Counted from the first letter of the stretch, positions 45,362-54,982 are shown. The stretch is 64,000 nt of DNA from Bacillus tianshenii (GCA_020524525.2 CP129018.1:1926115-1990114), one strand, 5' to 3'. Notes: generated from the sequence alone by a model not told the origin. Numbers and translations: made by a program.

Positions 45362-45787
45362 TTAAAAATCGACAAAATAAATCCAATGGAACAACGAACC
45401 AAGCACTTTACCGAACACAATAGCCATCAGAAGCATAATAATTTTTTCATCCACGCCAATTCGTTTTGCTAAAATTGGAAAAACATTTAACACTTCTGTC
45501 AATGCAGCCGCTAACATACCGATAAACATCCCGCATGCAAGTCCAATTGGCACTAATAATAGTGGTGAGTAATGTAACGTAATCCCTTGAAGACCTAGCC
45601 AACTAGATGTAACAGCACCACTAATAACACTCCATTCATAAGGGCGAATAAATTTCATTGTTTTCGTTAATTGGGTGAGCCTTGGAATAATCCCAAGCAC
45701 TGCAAGAAATGCAACAAAACCTGAGCCTACCGCTAATCCACCAGCAAGACCGATAAACATGAGAAAAAGAACCTCAATTGTCGTCAA
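45362..45787 (-). CDS. spoVAB: Stage V sporulation protein SpoVAB
   Basis: 141 residues, about four spans. FIGLAGGLAVGSGFVAFLAV followed by LGIIPRLTQLTKTMKFI is the SpoVAB N-terminal signature. Membrane component of the spore dipicolinate channel system. The TTG start lies in the end of spoVAA (14-base overlap) with a poor site, suggesting coupling. Confidence 0.93.
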   Translation of the reverse strand: MTTIEVLFLMFIGLAGGLAVGSGFVAFLAVLGIIPRLTQLTKTMKFIRPYEWSVISGAVTSSWLGLQGITLHYSPLLLVPIGLACGMFIGMLAAALTEVLNVFPILAKRIGVDEKIIMLLMAIVFGKVLGSLFHWIYFVDF

Positions 45788-46394
45788 TTCTGTTCATACT
45801 TTCTTTGTTTTCGTGAATCACAATATATTGGTCTAAATCTTGCTGATACTTAAACATCTCAACTTCCAGCGGGCTCGGCTCTTCATTAAAACGCTTTTTA
45901 AATAAATGATTAAAAAATAACACCATGCCAATACCGAGTCCTAAGGAATAGGGGATTTGTAATAGCAATGGTTTCTCAACCTCTTCACCGGTTATCATCT
46001 TATATAACTTTTGCTGTACAGCTTGCATACTTACATCTTCATGAAAATTCATGATTGCAAGCCCCGCTCCAAAAAACAAAAGCAGCCATACAGCAACAAA
46101 TGAAAGAACACTCCATTGTTTGCGTGGATAACGAATTTCAACAATTGTTTGATTCGGTCCGATTGTTTGAACTTCTAACTGTTCATCAACGTGACGAATT
46201 AAATCAATCACCCTCATCATTTCAATGACAAGAATGTTTTTATCTTTAGAAGAGATTTGATGAACAACAATACCTCGAAGCTTTTCGACAACATCAGGAG
46301 AAGCAGAGATTTTTGCAAGATCACCCAACCTCAAAACATCTTTTTGCTTCGCAATAACACGCTGATATAACCTGAGATAACAAACCTTTGCCAC
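45774..46394 (-). CDS. spoVAA: Stage V sporulation protein SpoVAA
   Basis: 206 residues. Middle and C-terminal segments (VWLLLFFGAGLAIMNFHEDV, YKMITGEEVEKPLLLQIPYS, GIGMVLFFNHLFKKRFNEEP, SPLEVEMFKYQQDLDQYI) match B. subtilis SpoVAA closely. Two spans. First gene of the operon. Start set at the GTG 46394 with GAGG 8 bases upstream; a GTG three codons earlier lacks spacing. A strong sigma-G promoter lies about 53 bases before it. Confidence 0.94.
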   Translation of the reverse strand: MAKVCYLRLYQRVIAKQKDVLRLGDLAKISASPDVVEKLRGIVVHQISSKDKNILVIEMMRVIDLIRHVDEQLEVQTIGPNQTIVEIRYPRKQWSVLSFVAVWLLLFFGAGLAIMNFHEDVSMQAVQQKLYKMITGEEVEKPLLLQIPYSLGLGIGMVLFFNHLFKKRFNEEPSPLEVEMFKYQQDLDQYIVIHENKESMNRIDDN

Positions 46395-46446
46395 CCTTGT
46401 CACCTCAATTCCAATAACGAATAAAATTTAGCTCCATCTTTATGTA

Positions 46447-46476
46447 TAGTATGAGGAATACCTATGTCACTCATTC
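46447..46476 (-). promoter_or_regulatory. Sigma-G promoter of the spoVA operon
   Basis: Minus strand GAATG (46476-46472), exactly 18 bases, then CATACTA (46453-46447): a full match to the forespore sigma-G pattern GHATR-N18-CATnnTA. The B. subtilis spoVA operon is sigma-G dependent. Confidence 0.88.
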
Positions 46477-46505
46477 CAAAACACCCAAAACAAAAAATGG
46501 GAATA

Positions 46506-47048
46506 TCGAAAAGCGGAGAAAGGCGGTCAGGCTGTCCGATTGCTGGAGCCTTTACACAGAGAAAGCTGCCTTTTGCTTTCGACGTGGAAAGGTGAAGCAA
46601 CTCGCGCAGCCTGCCTTTCGCAGCTAGACATCTAGATAAGCGGAGGTGGCTTGAACAGGGGCGACAAGCATAAGGCAGAATGTGGAGGGGACTGCTCTTT
46701 GTCCCCGCAACAGCCTGACTTATGACCTCGAGCCCCTAGCCACCGGAGCTGGACATCAAAGGAACGCTGGCTAAGAACGTCACGTCCTGTGACAACGCCT
46801 GCACTAGCACATCCTGTGCGTCGAAAGCGGAGGTGGCTTGAACAGGGGCGACAAGCATAAGGCAGGATGCGGAGAGGATCGCCCTTTGTCCTCGCAGCAG
46901 GCTGCCTTATGACCTCGAGCCCCTAGCCGCAGCAGCTGGACATGAAAGGAACGCTGGCTAAGAGCGTCACGTCCTGTGACAACGCCTGCACTAGCACATC
47001 CTGTGCGTCGAAGGCGGTCAGGATGTCCGATTGCTGAAGCCTTTACAT
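46506..47048 (+). repeat. Dispersed intergenic repeat block, copy 3
   Basis: Module B at 46508-46635 (AAAAGCGGAGAAAGGCGG, GGCTGTCCGATTGCTGGAGC, CAACTCGCGCAGCCTGCCTT). Module A at 46636-46825 and again at 46826-47010, each with AGGGGCGACAAGCATAAGGC, GACCTCGAGCCCCTAGCC, AAAGGAACGCTGGCTAAGA, CGTCACGTCCTGTGAC and GCACATCCTGTGCGTCGAA. The block ends with a truncated module B (GCGGTCAGGATGTCCGATTG at 47013-47032). Same orientation as copy 2, opposite to copy 1. It fills the gap between spoVAA's promoter and the sigF terminator. Short open frames here are not genes. Confidence 0.9.
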
Positions 47049-47079
47049 AGATAAATGACTTATTCACTCTCTAAAAACG

Positions 47080-47110
47080 TAAAAAAGACAGGCAATCTGC
47101 CCGTCTTTTT
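47080..47110 (-). terminator. Terminator of the spoIIA operon
   Basis: Minus strand AAGACGGGCA with TGCCTGTCTT around GAT, one wobble, then TTTTT. Starts within a few bases of the sigF stop. Confidence 0.85.
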
Positions 47111-47111
47111 C

Positions 47112-47867
47112 TTATGTTTCTTCATGATGAATTTGCTGTTTCATATAATGCAAAATTTTCTTTTCAAGCCTGGACACTTGTACTTGTGAAATACCGAGAC
47201 GCTCGGCTACCTCTGATTGGGTCTTATCTTTGTAATAACGCATATAAACAATTAGGCGCTCCCGTTCATCAAGTGAGCGGATTGCTTCTTCTAAAGCAAT
47301 TTTATCAAACCATTTGCTGTCTTCATCGGCAATTTGGTCAAGAAGTGTAATCGGATCTCCATCATTTTCATAAACCGTTTCATGAATTGAAGACGGTGCA
47401 CGACTTGCCTCTTGTGCCATCACAACATCTTCAATTGAAATCTCTAATGCTTCAGCAATTTCGGTTATTGTTGGTGCTCTGCCTAGAATCTTTGAAAGCT
47501 CGTCTTTTTTTCTGCGAATTTTGTTGCCTGTTTCTTTCAGCGAACGGCTCACTTTCACAGTCCCGTCATCTCGAATAAATCGTTGAATTTCCCCAATAAT
47601 CATCGGCACGGCATAGGTTGAAAATTTCACATCATAGCTTAAATCAAACTTATCAACAGACTTCAATAAACCAATACAGCCAATTTGAAACAAATCATCT
47701 GCTTCATAGCCTCGGTTCAAAAACCGTTGCACAACAGACCAAACAAGACGCATATTTCGTTCCACAATTAAATCACGAGCTGCTTGGTCCCCACTTTGGC
47801 TGCGTTTAATAAGTGCCTTCACCACGTCATCCTGCAAATGCGGTTCTTTCTTGACTTCCACGTCCAT
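47112..47867 (-). CDS. sigF: RNA polymerase sigma-F factor
   Basis: 251 residues; first forespore-specific sigma factor. Region 2: RNMRLVWSVVQRFLNRGYEADDLFQIGCIG in pieces (RNMRLVWSVVQRF, ADDLFQIGCIGLLKSVDKFD), YDVKFSTYAVPMIIGEIQRF. Region 3 near KVSRSLKETGN, region 4 with RERLIVYMRYYKDKTQSEVA and RLGISQVQVSRLEKKIL. Third gene of the spoIIA operon; held inactive by SpoIIAB. AAGGAG 8 bases before the ATG. Confidence 0.97.
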   Translation of the reverse strand: MDVEVKKEPHLQDDVVKALIKRSQSGDQAARDLIVERNMRLVWSVVQRFLNRGYEADDLFQIGCIGLLKSVDKFDLSYDVKFSTYAVPMIIGEIQRFIRDDGTVKVSRSLKETGNKIRRKKDELSKILGRAPTITEIAEALEISIEDVVMAQEASRAPSSIHETVYENDGDPITLLDQIADEDSKWFDKIALEEAIRSLDERERLIVYMRYYKDKTQSEVAERLGISQVQVSRLEKKILHYMKQQIHHEET

Positions 47868-47879
47868 AGGCAGAACTCC

Positions 47880-48320
47880 TTAATTGCATAACGCTTTACT
47901 TTTGGATAGGTGCTTAGTTAAACGAATTGTTGTTCCCGCGCCAGCATCTGTTTCAATTTCAACTTCATCCATAAAATTCTCCATAATCGTAAATCCCATT
48001 CCTGAGCGTTCCAGCTCTGGTTTCGTCGTAAATAACGGCTGTCTAGCCTCATCAATATTTTCAATTCCCAACCCATCATCATGAATCGTTAAATAAACAG
48101 TTCCTTCATTCAAAGTGACTGAAATATAAACAATTCCTTCTGGGTTATTATCGTAACCGTGGATAATCGCATTTGTAACTGCTTCTGAAACGACCGTTTT
48201 AATCTCTGTTAGCTCATCCATCGTCGGGTCTAACTGGGCAATGAACGATGCCACTGTTACCCGTGCAAATGACTCGTTCTGACTGAGGGCAGAGAATTGT
48301 AAGTTCATTTCATTTCTCAC
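47880..48320 (-). CDS. spoIIAB: Anti-sigma-F factor SpoIIAB (serine kinase)
   Basis: 146 residues, GHKL-type ATPase fold. Binds sigma-F and phosphorylates SpoIIAA. Motifs: [15 protein letters not shown] (N box), [20 protein letters not shown] (G1 box) and [16 protein letters not shown] (G2 box). Full length. Starts 4 bases after the spoIIAA stop. Confidence 0.97.
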   Translation of the reverse strand: MRNEMNLQFSALSQNESFARVTVASFIAQLDPTMDELTEIKTVVSEAVTNAIIHGYDNNPEGIVYISVTLNEGTVYLTIHDDGLGIENIDEARQPLFTTKPELERSGMGFTIMENFMDEVEIETDAGAGTTIRLTKHLSKSKALCN

Positions 48321-48324
48321 TCAC

Positions 48325-48676
48325 TTACGCCACCCCCAATGACTGAAGTGCATACTCTTCATCCTCGACAAACTGGATAATCTTATAGATCCCTGACATT
48401 TCAAATAAACGATGAACAGCAGGGGAGATCGAACAAATCATCATCCTGCCACCTTGGTTTTGAATTTGTTTGTAACGCCCAAGAATCACGCCTAAGCCTG
48501 AGCTATCCATAAAAGTTAACGACTCCATATTCAAAATCATATGCTGAATATTTTGCTTATCAAGTACTGCATGAATCTTTTCCCTTAGCTGCTCCGACGT
48601 GTGATGATCTAACTCCCCCTTGCAAACGCACTAACAACACATCGTTTTTCGTTTCAAGTTCAATCGCAAGACTCAC
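48325..48676 (-). pseudogene. spoIIAA: Anti-anti-sigma factor SpoIIAA, frameshifted by one extra base
   Basis: The start is a GTG at 48676 with GAGGAGG 7 bases upstream; the protein begins [20 protein letters not shown] in frame. In the run of five G (C on the plus strand, 48615-48619) one base too many shifts the frame; with four G the frame continues ELDHHT and joins [20 protein letters not shown], with the phosphorylated Ser in MDSSG, to a normal end SLGVA. The repaired length, 116 residues, is that of SpoIIAA. SpoIIAA is needed to release sigma-F, so loss would block sporulation. A sequencing or assembly error in the homopolymer is the main alternative. Confidence 0.9.
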
Positions 48677-48799
48677 GTTTGATCCTCCTCGCATTTTGGA
48701 TATGTGAATCTTTCTCCTTTTCATTCGCACAATCCTTCCACATGACAAAACTAGTGAAAAGCTTTCGAATTACGGCAATGAACTTGGTAAAACGACAAT

Positions 48800-49960
48800 T
48801 TAGTTCGCTTTCGCAAATGAACCGAGCACACGTTTAAATAATTGCCACCATGATGCTGCCTCAACATCTGCAGCTGCCACAAGCGGACTTTCTACTAACG
48901 TTTTCCCATCTTTCATATATGTCAGTGTGCCAACTTTGTCGCCTTTTTTCACAGGAGCAAGCAAATTCTCTGGCAAATCAACATTTTTTTGAATTTTGTC
49001 AATCTGTTCGCCTTTTTTCGTCAATAAGGAAATATTTTCAGATGTGACGATATCAACTGTTTTCTCACTGCCTTTACTAAGGTTAATTGTTCCAACCACG
49101 TCACCACGTTTATGCATCGGATGTGATTCATATTGCATAAATGCAAAATCAAGCATATTTGTAATTTGGCGATTACGTTCTTTTGGCGTTGGTGCTCCCA
49201 TTACAACCGCGATAACACGCATATCCTTTTTCTTCGCTGTAGCTGTTAAACAGTATTTCGCTTCATTAGTAAACCCTGTCTTTAATCCATCAACGCCAGG
49301 ATAAAATTTAACAAGACGGTTTGTATTTACAAGCCAAAATTGCTTTTCAGTTCCTTGACGTAAATAATCTTCATACTTACCTGTGAATTCTGTAATTCCT
49401 TCGTACTTTAACAATTCCTTCGCCATCAAAGCCATATCTGCAGCTGTACTATAGTGATCATTAGCAGGGAGACCTGTTGGATTTTGAAAATGCGTATTCT
49501 TAAGACCTAATTCTTTTGCCTTTTCATTCATTCTCTCGACAAATGCATCAACCGAACCTTCAACTCTTTCTGCCATTGCAACTGATGCATCATTACCAGA
49601 GGCGATTGCGATTCCCTTCAGCATCTCTTGGACTGTCATTTCCTCTCCTTCTTCAAGGAAGATTTGAGAGCCGCCCATTGATGAAGCCAATGCACTCGTC
49701 CGAACCTTTTCATCCATTTTTAATTTTCCTTGATCAATCGCCTCCATGATAAGAATCATTGTCATGATCTTAGTCATACTTGCAGGCGGAAGTTTCTCAT
49801 TGCTGTTCTTTTCGTATAGAACCGCTCCACTGTCACGCTCGATCAAAATCGCAGACTTAGCCTGGTCGACCAGCTCGATTTTCGTTTCTTTCGCAGCAGT
49901 CGGTTGAACACTGAACGATAAAAACATTAACACAGCAAGCATCGTTGAAACGAAACGCAC
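48800..49960 (-). CDS. dacF: D-alanyl-D-alanine carboxypeptidase DacF
   Basis: About 386 residues: signal peptide ending near VQPTAA, then SMTK (SxxK), SGN (SxN) and KTG in GLKTGFTNEAKYC, and a C-terminal amphipathic stretch (WWQLFKRVLGSFAK). Forespore enzyme that trims cortex peptidoglycan. GTG 49960 has GGGAG 9 bases upstream; ATG 49969 is too close to it. A weak sigma-F-like pair, GTATA and GGAAAAAAT, lies at 50021-49994 with only 14 bases between. Upstream of spoIIAA as in B. subtilis. Confidence 0.93.
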   Translation of the reverse strand: MRFVSTMLAVLMFLSFSVQPTAAKETKIELVDQAKSAILIERDSGAVLYEKNSNEKLPPASMTKIMTMILIMEAIDQGKLKMDEKVRTSALASSMGGSQIFLEEGEEMTVQEMLKGIAIASGNDASVAMAERVEGSVDAFVERMNEKAKELGLKNTHFQNPTGLPANDHYSTAADMALMAKELLKYEGITEFTGKYEDYLRQGTEKQFWLVNTNRLVKFYPGVDGLKTGFTNEAKYCLTATAKKKDMRVIAVVMGAPTPKERNRQITNMLDFAFMQYESHPMHKRGDVVGTINLSKGSEKTVDIVTSENISLLTKKGEQIDKIQKNVDLPENLLAPVKKGDKVGTLTYMKDGKTLVESPLVAAADVEAASWWQLFKRVLGSFAKAN

Positions 49961-50099
49961 TGTTGTCATCTCCCTCCAATCGTGATACAAGACATTTTTT
50001 CCATTAAATATAAAAATATACAATACGAAACATATCTTTTTTCGCTTTTTCATGGTATGATTGCACATAAAATTCTGAAAATTAAGGAGGGAAATCCAG

Positions 50100-50777
50100 T
50101 TGAGTCAAATTGCCACTTCCTTCAATGCTCATGCCAAACAATATGATGCTGAACGCAGAAAATTAATCCCTTGCTACGATGAGTTTTATGGTACGGCTGC
50201 CCAGCTTGTTGATTTTGAAATGAAAAAACCGCAAATTCTAGATTTAGGAGCAGGCACAGGGCTTCTTTCGTCAATGTTGTTAGAAAAATATCCAGATGGT
50301 GAGTTTACGTTAGTTGATCTTTCAGAGGAAATGCTACAAGTTGCGAAGAAGCGCTTTACTGAAAAGAGCAATGTTACATACGTAACAGCGGATTATACCA
50401 ATTATCCGTTTGAAGGACCATATGATGCTGTAGTATCCTCGCTTTCTATTCATCACCTTTCAGCCCAACAAAAAGAAAAGCTATATCAAACGATTAACAA
50501 ATTATTAAAGCCTGGTGGAATATTTGTGAATGCTGATCAAGCACTAGGTGAAACAGCTGAACTTGATGCGCTTTACAAACAAAATTGGAAGACACGAATC
50601 GAAGCAACTGATTTAACAGCAGAACAATTACAAAAAGCATATGAACGAACAAAGCTTGATAAAATGTCAACGCTTTCCGAACAGCTTGGCTGGTTAAAGA
50701 AAGCTGACTTTAAGGATGTTGATTGTGTGTTTAAGTCCTACAGCTTTATCGTCCTATATGGCAAAAAGAAAAGCTGA
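50100..50777 (+). CDS. Class I SAM-dependent methyltransferase
   Basis: 225 residues, Rossmann methyltransferase fold: motif I ILDLGAGTGLLS, acidic end of beta-2 in FTLVDLSEEML, then VTADYTNYPF, VVSSLSIHHLS and LLKPGGIFVNADQ. Substrate unknown. TTG start with AAGGAGGG 7 bases upstream; the next ATG codons are far inside. Divergent from dacF; convergent with pdp, sharing a terminator. Confidence 0.88.
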   Translation: MSQIATSFNAHAKQYDAERRKLIPCYDEFYGTAAQLVDFEMKKPQILDLGAGTGLLSSMLLEKYPDGEFTLVDLSEEMLQVAKKRFTEKSNVTYVTADYTNYPFEGPYDAVVSSLSIHHLSAQQKEKLYQTINKLLKPGGIFVNADQALGETAELDALYKQNWKTRIEATDLTAEQLQKAYERTKLDKMSTLSEQLGWLKKADFKDVDCVFKSYSFIVLYGKKKS

Positions 50778-50806
50778 AAAAGGTTGAATGCCTTTTTCAG
50801 CTTTTC
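50769..50806. terminator. Bidirectional terminator between the methyltransferase gene and pdp
   Basis: Perfect 15-bp stem: AAAAGCTGAAAAAGG (50769-50783) with CCTTTTTCAGCTTTT (50791-50805) around TTGAATG. T-rich on both strands, so it can serve both convergent genes. Confidence 0.92.
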
Positions 50807-50808
50807 TT

Positions 50809-52113
50809 TTATTCTGTGATAACATCGTAAACGAGTGCTGGTGCGTTTACTTTACTTGGAGATAGTGTGAAGCTCTTATCCAGCTTTTCAAGCGCTTCCG
50901 CTACATCTTCTGTATTAGCGTAAAGCGTAGCAAGTGACTCACCTTTCTTCACTTCATCACCAATTTTTTTACGCAAGACAACTCCGACAGCTAAGTCGAT
51001 TTGAGATTCTTTCGTTGCTCGTCCTGCGCCGAGAATCATAGCAGCATTTCCGACTTCATCTGCCACAATTTCTGATACATAGCCATCCTCTTTCGCTTCA
51101 AGCTCAAATGTGTATTTTGCTTGTGGGAGTCGCTCTGGATGATCCACCACTTCGGCATTTCCGCCTTGTGCTGATAGGAATGTTTTAAATGTTTCTAATG
51201 CTTTTCCAGATGTGATTGCTTCTTCAAGCTGTTTCCGAGCATCTTCTAAGCTGTCAGCCTTTTCAGCTAGATGAACCATATGACTTCCAAGAGTCAAACA
51301 TAATTCTTGTAAATCCTTCGGTCCTTTTCCTTGAAGCGTATCAATCGCTTCCTTCACTTCAAGAGCATTCCCAACTGCAAAACCTAACGGCTGGCTCATA
51401 TCTGAAATGACAGCCATCGTTTTCCGGCCTACGTTGTTTCCGATTTGCACCATTGCCTTTGCCAAAGCTTTTGAATCTTCAAGCTGCTTCATGAAAGCCC
51501 CTGCACCTGTTTTCACATCCAACACGATTGCATCTGCTCCGGCCGCAATTTTTTTACTCATAATTGAACTTGCAATTAACGGAATCGAATTAACTGTGGC
51601 TGTGACATCACGGAGTCCGTACAGTTTCTTATCAGCCGGTGTTAAGTTCCCACTTTGTCCGATAACAGCCACTTTATTTTTATTAACGAGTTCAATAAAT
51701 TCATTATTGTCAATTTCGACGTGGAAGCCATCGACAGATTCGAGCTTGTCAATCGTACCTCCTGTATGACCAAGACCACGGCCAGACATTTTTGCAACGG
51801 GAACGCCGACTGATGCCACAAGAGGTGCTAACACCAACGTCGTTGTATCTCCAACACCGCCGGTTGAATGCTTATCTACTTTAATTCCGTCAATAGCAGA
51901 CAAATCAATTTTATCACCAGAATCAACCATCGCCATCGTTAATTCCGCACGTTCTTCCTGTGTCATATCTTGAAAGAAAACCGCCATTGCTAATGCACTC
52001 ATTTGGTAATCAGGGATCTCATCATTTGTGTAGCCTTCAATCATGAAGCGGATTTCTTCTTTTGTTAATTCTTTGCCATCTCGCTTTTTCTGTATAAGGT
52101 CAACCATTCGCAT
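50809..52113 (-). CDS. pdp: Pyrimidine-nucleoside phosphorylase
   Basis: 434 residues; cleaves uridine, deoxyuridine and thymidine to base and sugar phosphate. N-terminal [19 protein letters not shown], phosphate-binding [32 protein letters not shown], and the C-terminal domain with [17 protein letters not shown]. Start at ATG 52113 with GGGAGAGGTG upstream; an 18-codon extension has no site. Last gene of a drm-punA-punA-pdp cluster. Confidence 0.95.
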   Translation of the reverse strand: MRMVDLIQKKRDGKELTKEEIRFMIEGYTNDEIPDYQMSALAMAVFFQDMTQEERAELTMAMVDSGDKIDLSAIDGIKVDKHSTGGVGDTTTLVLAPLVASVGVPVAKMSGRGLGHTGGTIDKLESVDGFHVEIDNNEFIELVNKNKVAVIGQSGNLTPADKKLYGLRDVTATVNSIPLIASSIMSKKIAAGADAIVLDVKTGAGAFMKQLEDSKALAKAMVQIGNNVGRKTMAVISDMSQPLGFAVGNALEVKEAIDTLQGKGPKDLQELCLTLGSHMVHLAEKADSLEDARKQLEEAITSGKALETFKTFLSAQGGNAEVVDHPERLPQAKYTFELEAKEDGYVSEIVADEVGNAAMILGAGRATKESQIDLAVGVVLRKKIGDEVKKGESLATLYANTEDVAEALEKLDKSFTLSPSKVNAPALVYDVITE

Positions 52114-52132
52114 GTTGAAACACCTCTCCCTT

Positions 52133-52960
52133 TTAAACTTGTGCTGCTGCGACGATTTCTTTAACAAGCTTGATGAACTTTGGACGGGTACGGTTTGCTG
52201 TTTCTACTACTTGCTCATGTGTTAACGGTTCTAGGTCTTCCCCAATAGCCATATCTGTTACGCAAGAAATTCCAAGGACATTCATTTGCATGTGGCTTGC
52301 AACGATAACCTCAGGTACTGTTGACATTCCGACTGCATCACCGCCAAGATTACGAAGCATGATTAACTCTGCTGGCGTCATATATGTTGGTCCTGTAATA
52401 CCTGCATAGACACCTTCTTGAACTTTAATCCCAACCTTCGAAGCTGTTTCTTTTGCAAGCTTTACAAGTTCAGGAGTGTAAGCACGACTCATATCTGGAA
52501 AACGTGGACCTAACTCTGCTTCGTTCGGCCCAATTAATGGATTAGCACCTGTCATGTTCAAATGATCATTAATAATCATTAAATCGCCAGGCTCAAAGCT
52601 TTCGTTCATACCTCCGCACGCATTTGTTACAACAAGCATATCAACGCCAAGGCCTTTCATCACACGGACAGGGAATGTAACTTCTTGCATCGAATAGCCT
52701 TCATAATAATGGAAACGACCTTGCATGGCGATAACAGGCTGTCCATGCAGCTTTCCTACTACAAGTTTCCCTTCATGCCCTTCTACTGTTGATTCTGGGA
52801 AATGCGGAATGCTTGTGTAATCAATTTTAACGGCCTCTTCCACTTCATCTGCTAATACGCCAAGCCCTGAACCAAGAATAAGACCAATTTTCGGCTCTAC
52901 TTTTATTTCGCCTTGAATATAATCAACTGCTTCTTTCATTTTCGCTGTTAAATTTTCCAT
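52133..52960 (-). CDS. punA: Purine-nucleoside phosphorylase (copy 1)
   Basis: 275 residues, trimeric PNP family acting on guanosine/inosine. [53 protein letters not shown] and [20 protein letters not shown] (in parts) are present. It shares most motifs with the next gene upstream, so the two form a tandem pair. Ends 20 bases before pdp. Normal length and intact. Confidence 0.94.
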   Translation of the reverse strand: MENLTAKMKEAVDYIQGEIKVEPKIGLILGSGLGVLADEVEEAVKIDYTSIPHFPESTVEGHEGKLVVGKLHGQPVIAMQGRFHYYEGYSMQEVTFPVRVMKGLGVDMLVVTNACGGMNESFEPGDLMIINDHLNMTGANPLIGPNEAELGPRFPDMSRAYTPELVKLAKETASKVGIKVQEGVYAGITGPTYMTPAELIMLRNLGGDAVGMSTVPEVIVASHMQMNVLGISCVTDMAIGEDLEPLTHEQVVETANRTRPKFIKLVKEIVAAAQV

Positions 52961-52972
52961 TTTTCCACCCCA

Positions 52973-53788
52973 TTAGTTCATTTCGTTTACAATTTCTTTA
53001 ACAAATGCTAAGAAACTAGCACGAACTCGTTCAGTTGTTTCAATTACTTCATCATGTGTAAGTGGTTGATCTAAGATACCTGCTGCCATATTGGAAATAC
53101 AAGATATTCCGAGAACTTCCATGCCAGAGTGGCGAGCTATAATGACTTCAGGTACTGTTGACATCCCCACTGCGTCACCACCGATTTTGCGAATCATTCG
53201 TACTTCTGCAGGTGTTTCGTATACAGGACCGCTATTGGCAACATAGACGCCTTCTTGAATCGTTAAGCTTAACTTCTTTGCAACACCTTTCGCTAGCTGA
53301 CGAAGCTGCTTTGAATAGCTTTCGGACATATCAGGAAAACGCACGCCAAGCTCATTGTTATTCGGCCCGATAAGTGGATTGCCATTCATATTATTAATGT
53401 GATCGGAAATCAGCATTAAATCACCAGCTGAGAAGCTCTCATTTACGCCACCAGCAGCATTTGTAACGATTAATTTTTCAACACCTAATTCCCTCATAAC
53501 ACGGACAGGAAAAGTAACCTTCGCCATCTCATAGCCTTCATAATAATGAAAACGGCCTTTCATTGCGATCACACTTTTCCCTTGTAATTTCCCAACTACA
53601 AGCTGACCAGCGTGACCTTCAACTGTTGAGACAGGGAAATTCGGAATGTTGCGGTAATCAATCGTTTCTGGGTTTTCAATCTCATCAGCAAGAACGCCAA
53701 GACCAGATCCAAGAATTAAGCCAATTTTCGGTTCTACAGAAATGTGTTTGTTAATATAATCTGCTGCTTCTTTAATCATCTCAAGCAT
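52973..53788 (-). CDS. Purine-nucleoside phosphorylase (copy 2)
   Basis: 271 residues, clearly a paralog of the preceding entry: [59 protein letters not shown], and GPVYETPAEVRMIRKIGG (the other copy has [12 protein letters not shown]). The differences at the base-contacting loop could give a different purine preference. Located between drm and copy 1; SD CAGGAG 9 bases upstream. B. subtilis has only one at this place. Confidence 0.93.
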   Translation of the reverse strand: MLEMIKEAADYINKHISVEPKIGLILGSGLGVLADEIENPETIDYRNIPNFPVSTVEGHAGQLVVGKLQGKSVIAMKGRFHYYEGYEMAKVTFPVRVMRELGVEKLIVTNAAGGVNESFSAGDLMLISDHINNMNGNPLIGPNNNELGVRFPDMSESYSKQLRQLAKGVAKKLSLTIQEGVYVANSGPVYETPAEVRMIRKIGGDAVGMSTVPEVIIARHSGMEVLGISCISNMAAGILDQPLTHDEVIETTERVRASFLAFVKEIVNEMN

Positions 53789-53806
53789 CCGTATTCGCTC
53801 CTGTCA

Positions 53807-54982
53807 TTAGTGAATTTCTTTCAAAAAGCTTGCGCCGTGCTTTGGCATCTTAATACCAAAATTATCTGCTACTGTTGCACCGATATCTGCGAAAGTATTT
53901 CGTACTGGTAGTTCTTTTCCTTCTGAAATTCCTTTATGATACACAATTAACGGAACGTATTCACGTGTATGATCTGTACCATGATGAACAGGGTCATTTC
54001 CGTGATCAGCCGTAATGATCAGTAAATCTTCTTCTCCCATTGCCTCAAGTACTTCAGGCAAACGAGCATCGTACGCTTCGAGTGCTTCCCCGTACCCTTG
54101 TGGATCACGACGATGCCCATATTTCGCATCAAAATCAACAAGGTTCAAGAAACTCATACCTGTAAAATCCTTGCCTAATGATGCATTTAATTTATCCATT
54201 CCATCCATATTGGAAGTCGTGCGGACGGCTTCTGTTACGCCTTCCCCATCATAAATATCAGAGATTTTGCCTAGTGCAATGACATCGAGACCAGCATCTT
54301 TCATTTCATTCATCACTGTGCGGCCAAATGGTTTTAAGGCGTAATCATGGCGGTTTGACGTTCTTTCAAATGCACCCGGCTTTCCAACAAATGGGCGGGC
54401 AATAACACGACCTACCATATACTTTTCATCAAGTGTAAGCTGTCGAGCAATCTCACAAATATTATAGAGCTCTTCAAGTGGTACAACTTCTTCATGAGCG
54501 GCAATTTGCAACACCGAATCAGCTGAAGTATAGACGATTAGTGCCCCAGTTTTGATATGCTCTTCGCCAAGCTCAACAAGAATTTCGGTACCAGAAGCAG
54601 GCTTATTCCCAATAATCTTTCGGCCTGTCCGTTCCTCAAGCTCGTTGATTAATTCAGCTGGAAAGCCATCAGGGAATGTACGAAAAGGCTGCTCAATGTT
54701 TAAGCCCATAATCTCCCAATGGCCTGTCATTGTATCTTTTCCGTTCGATGCTTCTTGCATTTTTGTATAATGAGCAAGTGGTTTGTCTGCTGGTTCAATT
54801 CCTTTAATATGGCGAATATTGCTCAGACCAAGGTTCCCCATATTTGGCATTGTTAGTCCGTTCATATGCTCAGCAATATGGCCGAGTGTATCTGATCCTT
54901 GATCATTAAAAGCCGCTGCATCAGGTGCTTCACCGATACCGACTGAATCCATAACAACTAAAAAAATCCGTTTAAATTTCAC
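53807..54982 (-). CDS. drm: Phosphopentomutase
   Basis: 391 residues; converts (deoxy)ribose-1-phosphate released by the phosphorylases to the 5-phosphate. Alkaline-phosphatase-like metal sites: [26 protein letters not shown], and ITADHGNDP with [11 protein letters not shown] at the end. GTG start with GGAGGGAAAGAAC upstream. First gene of the nucleoside salvage cluster. Also called deoB. Confidence 0.95.
   Translation of the reverse strand: MKFKRIFLVVMDSVGIGEAPDAAAFNDQGSDTLGHIAEHMNGLTMPNMGNLGLSNIRHIKGIEPADKPLAHYTKMQEASNGKDTMTGHWEIMGLNIEQPFRTFPDGFPAELINELEERTGRKIIGNKPASGTEILVELGEEHIKTGALIVYTSADSVLQIAAHEEVVPLEELYNICEIARQLTLDEKYMVGRVIARPFVGKPGAFERTSNRHDYALKPFGRTVMNEMKDAGLDVIALGKISDIYDGEGVTEAVRTTSNMDGMDKLNASLGKDFTGMSFLNLVDFDAKYGHRRDPQGYGEALEAYDARLPEVLEAMGEEDLLIITADHGNDPVHHGTDHTREYVPLIVYHKGISEGKELPVRNTFADIGATVADNFGIKMPKHGASFLKEIH

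Noticed and set aside
46804-47067. Open frame of 87 codons and smaller ones at 46400-46627 in repeat block 3
   Set aside because: Same repeat DNA as above; no ribosome site, no recognisable protein.
48560-48748. Separate 62-codon gene upstream of spoIIAB
   Set aside because: Its second half is out-of-frame spoIIAA and its first 24 codons precede the ribosome site; it is the 5' part of the frameshifted spoIIAA.
48677-48799. Sigma-H promoter or Spo0A boxes in front of spoIIAA
   Set aside because: A TGTCGTT and an AGGATT are present, but the boxes are imperfect and wrongly spaced, so I do not report them.
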